Shown here: positions 4,651 through 6,220 of the stretch, in pieces
Numbering within the stretch: the stretch's first letter is position 1
Layout: every line of letters starts with the position of its first letter
Assembly: GCA_013139345.1 (NCBI GenBank)
Contig: WTAY01000174.1
Span: 1 to 6,220, forward strand
DNA: 6,220 bases
Direction: 5' to 3'
Source of the DNA: Methylophaga sp.
GTDB lineage: Bacteria; Pseudomonadota; Gammaproteobacteria; Nitrosococcales; Methylophagaceae
The notes under the pieces: generated by a model
Told to the model about the DNA's origin: nothing
The model's input: the letters and a program-made list of their open reading frames with translations, nothing else
The model's database searches: none
Program-made: the position numbers and the translations under genes

Positions 4651-6220
4651 GTGAAAATAGCCTTTTCTCTCTTCTGCTTATTGTTTAGCTATAACACGAT
4701 AGCGAGTGAGGCTAAGCAAGCGGCAATTGCCAGTGCTCATCCTTTAGCAACACAAGCTGGCTTTGAGATATTAGAACAAGGCGGCAATGCCTTTGATGCA
4801 GCCGTTGCAGTAAGTGCTGCATTAGCAGTTGTTGAGCCATCGGGTTCAGGTCTCGGTGGCGGTGGGTTTTGGCTCATACACCGAGCTAGTGACGGCTTTA
4901 AAACAATGATCGATGGGCGGGAAACGGCACCGAATGCTGCTCATAAGGATATGTATCTAGACCAAGATGGGAAAGTAAACTCATCGTTATCATTGAATGG
5001 ACCTTTGGCAGCCGCGATACCCGGAGTTCCAGCTGCACTCGATCACCTTAGCCATAAATATGGTCGTTTAACATTACAACAAACGCTTGCTCCTGCTATC
5101 CGTTATGCAAAACAGGGGTTTAATGTTTCCCAGCATTATCAAAAATTAGCTGGTTTTCGGCTTAATGTATTAAGTGCCTCAGCAGAAGCCAAAGAAATAT
5201 TTCTTCAACATGGTCAAGTACCTAAACTCGACTCGCTCATTATTCAAAATGATTTATCCCACACACTCGAGCAACTCGCCCAACAGGGCCGTGCTGGCTT
5301 TTATCAGGGTGAGGTAGCAGAGAAATTAGTACTTGATGTTCAAAAAAATGGGGGTGTTTGGACGCTTGATGACTTAAAAAATTATCAGGTTAAAGAACGT
5401 TCCCCCATCATCAGTACGTATCAAGGTTATTCAATCACTTCAGCCGCCTTACCGTCATCTGGCGGTATTGTTTTAACCTCAATACTCAACCAACTTGAAC
5501 ATTTACCACTTGATGCAGCAAATTCGACTCAACGTAGACACCTCATTGTAGAAGCCATGCGTCGTGCCTATTTTGACCGCAGCCGTTATATGGGCGATGC
5601 TGATTTTGTGACAGTTCCAAGTCATCAACTTACCTCTAAACTCTATGCTAAAACCCTAGCCACCAGCATAGATATTCACTCAGCTACGCCTAATAAGCAG
5701 CTCACAGAAGTTGATACTGCAAAAGGCGAAGACACAACTCACTTTTCAATCATCGATAAAGATGGCAACCGCGTGTCGGCAACCTTAAGCATTAACTATC
5801 CCTTTGGTTCAGGATTTGTCGCTAAAGGCACTGGCGTATTACTTAATGATGAAATGGATGATTTCTCAGCCCATATTGGTGCTACTAATGCATATGGATT
5901 AACGGGTAACCATGCCAATGCTATTGAGCCAAACAAACGCCCATTATCCAGTATGACACCTACTTTTGTTGAAAATGACAACCGTTTAATGATTATTGGT
6001 ACTCCGGGTGGTAGCCGAATAATTACGATGGTACTTCTCGGGATTTTAGACTTTGTGGATGGTAAAGATGACAAAACCATCGTTTCTCAACCTCGCTTTC
6101 ATCACCAGTACTTACCTAATAAAATCCAACTTGAATCTACTGGTTTTAGTGCTCAAGAAATGGAACAATTAGAACAATACGGTCATGAAATTAAATTGCT
6201 CAGTCGTCAATATGGCAATA
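4651..6220 (+). CDS. ggt: Gamma-glutamyltransferase (3' end outside window)
   Basis: A periplasmic gamma-glutamyltranspeptidase/glutathione hydrolase that removes the gamma-glutamyl group from glutathione and related compounds. The frame opens at GTG 4651, one base after the trhO stop, and is unbroken to the window edge (523 codons). E. coli Ggt has 580 residues, so some 30-60 are missing. No in-frame ATG occurs for about 85 codons, and the GTG supplies a short signal peptide (about residues 1-19). The proenzyme is expected to self-cleave before T362 in the TTHFSIID motif, giving a large subunit (to 361) and a small subunit whose new N-terminal Thr is the nucleophile. Also visible are DGRETAPNAA with R90 (gamma-glutamyl carboxylate binding), N382, the LLNDEMDDF loop (398-405), PLSSMTP with S433-S434, and GTPGGSRI with G453-G454. 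All expected active-site residues are present. No ribosome-binding site is evident, so translation is probably coupled to trhO. Confidence 0.95.
   Translation, partial: MKIAFSLFCLLFSYNTIASEAKQAAIASAHPLATQAGFEILEQGGNAFDAAVAVSAALAVVEPSGSGLGGGGFWLIHRASDGFKTMIDGRETAPNAAHKDMYLDQDGKVNSSLSLNGPLAAAIPGVPAALDHLSHKYGRLTLQQTLAPAIRYAKQGFNVSQHYQKLAGFRLNVLSASAEAKEIFLQHGQVPKLDSLIIQNDLSHTLEQLAQQGRAGFYQGEVAEKLVLDVQKNGGVWTLDDLKNYQVKERSPIISTYQGYSITSAALPSSGGIVLTSILNQLEHLPLDAANSTQRRHLIVEAMRRAYFDRSRYMGDADFVTVPSHQLTSKLYAKTLATSIDIHSATPNKQLTEVDTAKGEDTTHFSIIDKDGNRVSATLSINYPFGSGFVAKGTGVLLNDEMDDFSAHIGATNAYGLTGNHANAIEPNKRPLSSMTPTFVENDNRLMIIGTPGGSRIITMVLLGILDFVDGKDDKTIVSQPRFHHQYLPNKIQLESTGFSAQEMEQLEQYGHEIKLLSRQYGN

Noticed and set aside
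5796..6080. Minus-strand open frame of 94 codons opposite ggt
   Set aside because: It is antisense to conserved active-site regions of gamma-glutamyltransferase and has no family features of its own.
4651..6220. ggt as a pseudogene because it lacks an ATG start
   Set aside because: The frame is open to the window edge, a GTG gives a proper signal peptide, and all expected catalytic motifs are intact.

Overview
The window looks like chromosomal DNA from a marine-type gammaproteobacterium (Alteromonadales or Vibrionales-like). The base composition is AT-leaning. The coding regions are closely related in sequence to enterobacterial and Shewanella/Vibrio proteins. The gene order ycbB-ycbK, which I recall from E. 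coli, is kept. I cannot name the genus from the sequence alone.

Layout: (1) 1-426 is the C-terminal part of a FecCD-family ABC importer permease, entering from the left edge. (2) 485-2702 holds two co-directional cell-wall genes: a periplasmic YcbB/LdtD-type L,D-transpeptidase and a Tat-exported MepK (YcbK) endopeptidase. The first makes mDAP-mDAP (3-3) peptidoglycan cross-links; the second is of the family that cleaves them. (3) 2719-3123 on the minus strand is a small Cys/His-containing, helix-rich protein that I do not recognise. (4) 3124-3650 is a 527-base non-coding stretch that holds three copies of a non-autonomous, MITE-like repeat element bounded by TACC...GGTA ends at TA dinucleotides, followed by the presumed trhO promoter. 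(5) 3651-6220 holds trhO (tRNA uridine-34 hydroxylase) and, one base after its stop codon, a GTG-started gamma-glutamyltransferase gene (ggt) that runs off the right edge.

The genes form three functional blocks: nutrient uptake (permease), peptidoglycan 3-3 cross-link turnover (ldtD/mepK), and a trhO-ggt transcription unit whose two products have no obvious shared pathway. The minus-strand gene converges on mepK and is divergent from trhO. The repeat cluster fills the divergent intergenic space and probably supplies or displaces promoter sequence for both neighbours.

I see no defence system, CRISPR array, RNA gene or autonomous transposase. The most unusual feature is the repeat cluster: three copies in alternating orientation, whose best-matching ends pair in an interleaved rather than nested way, plus a trace of a further degenerate end.
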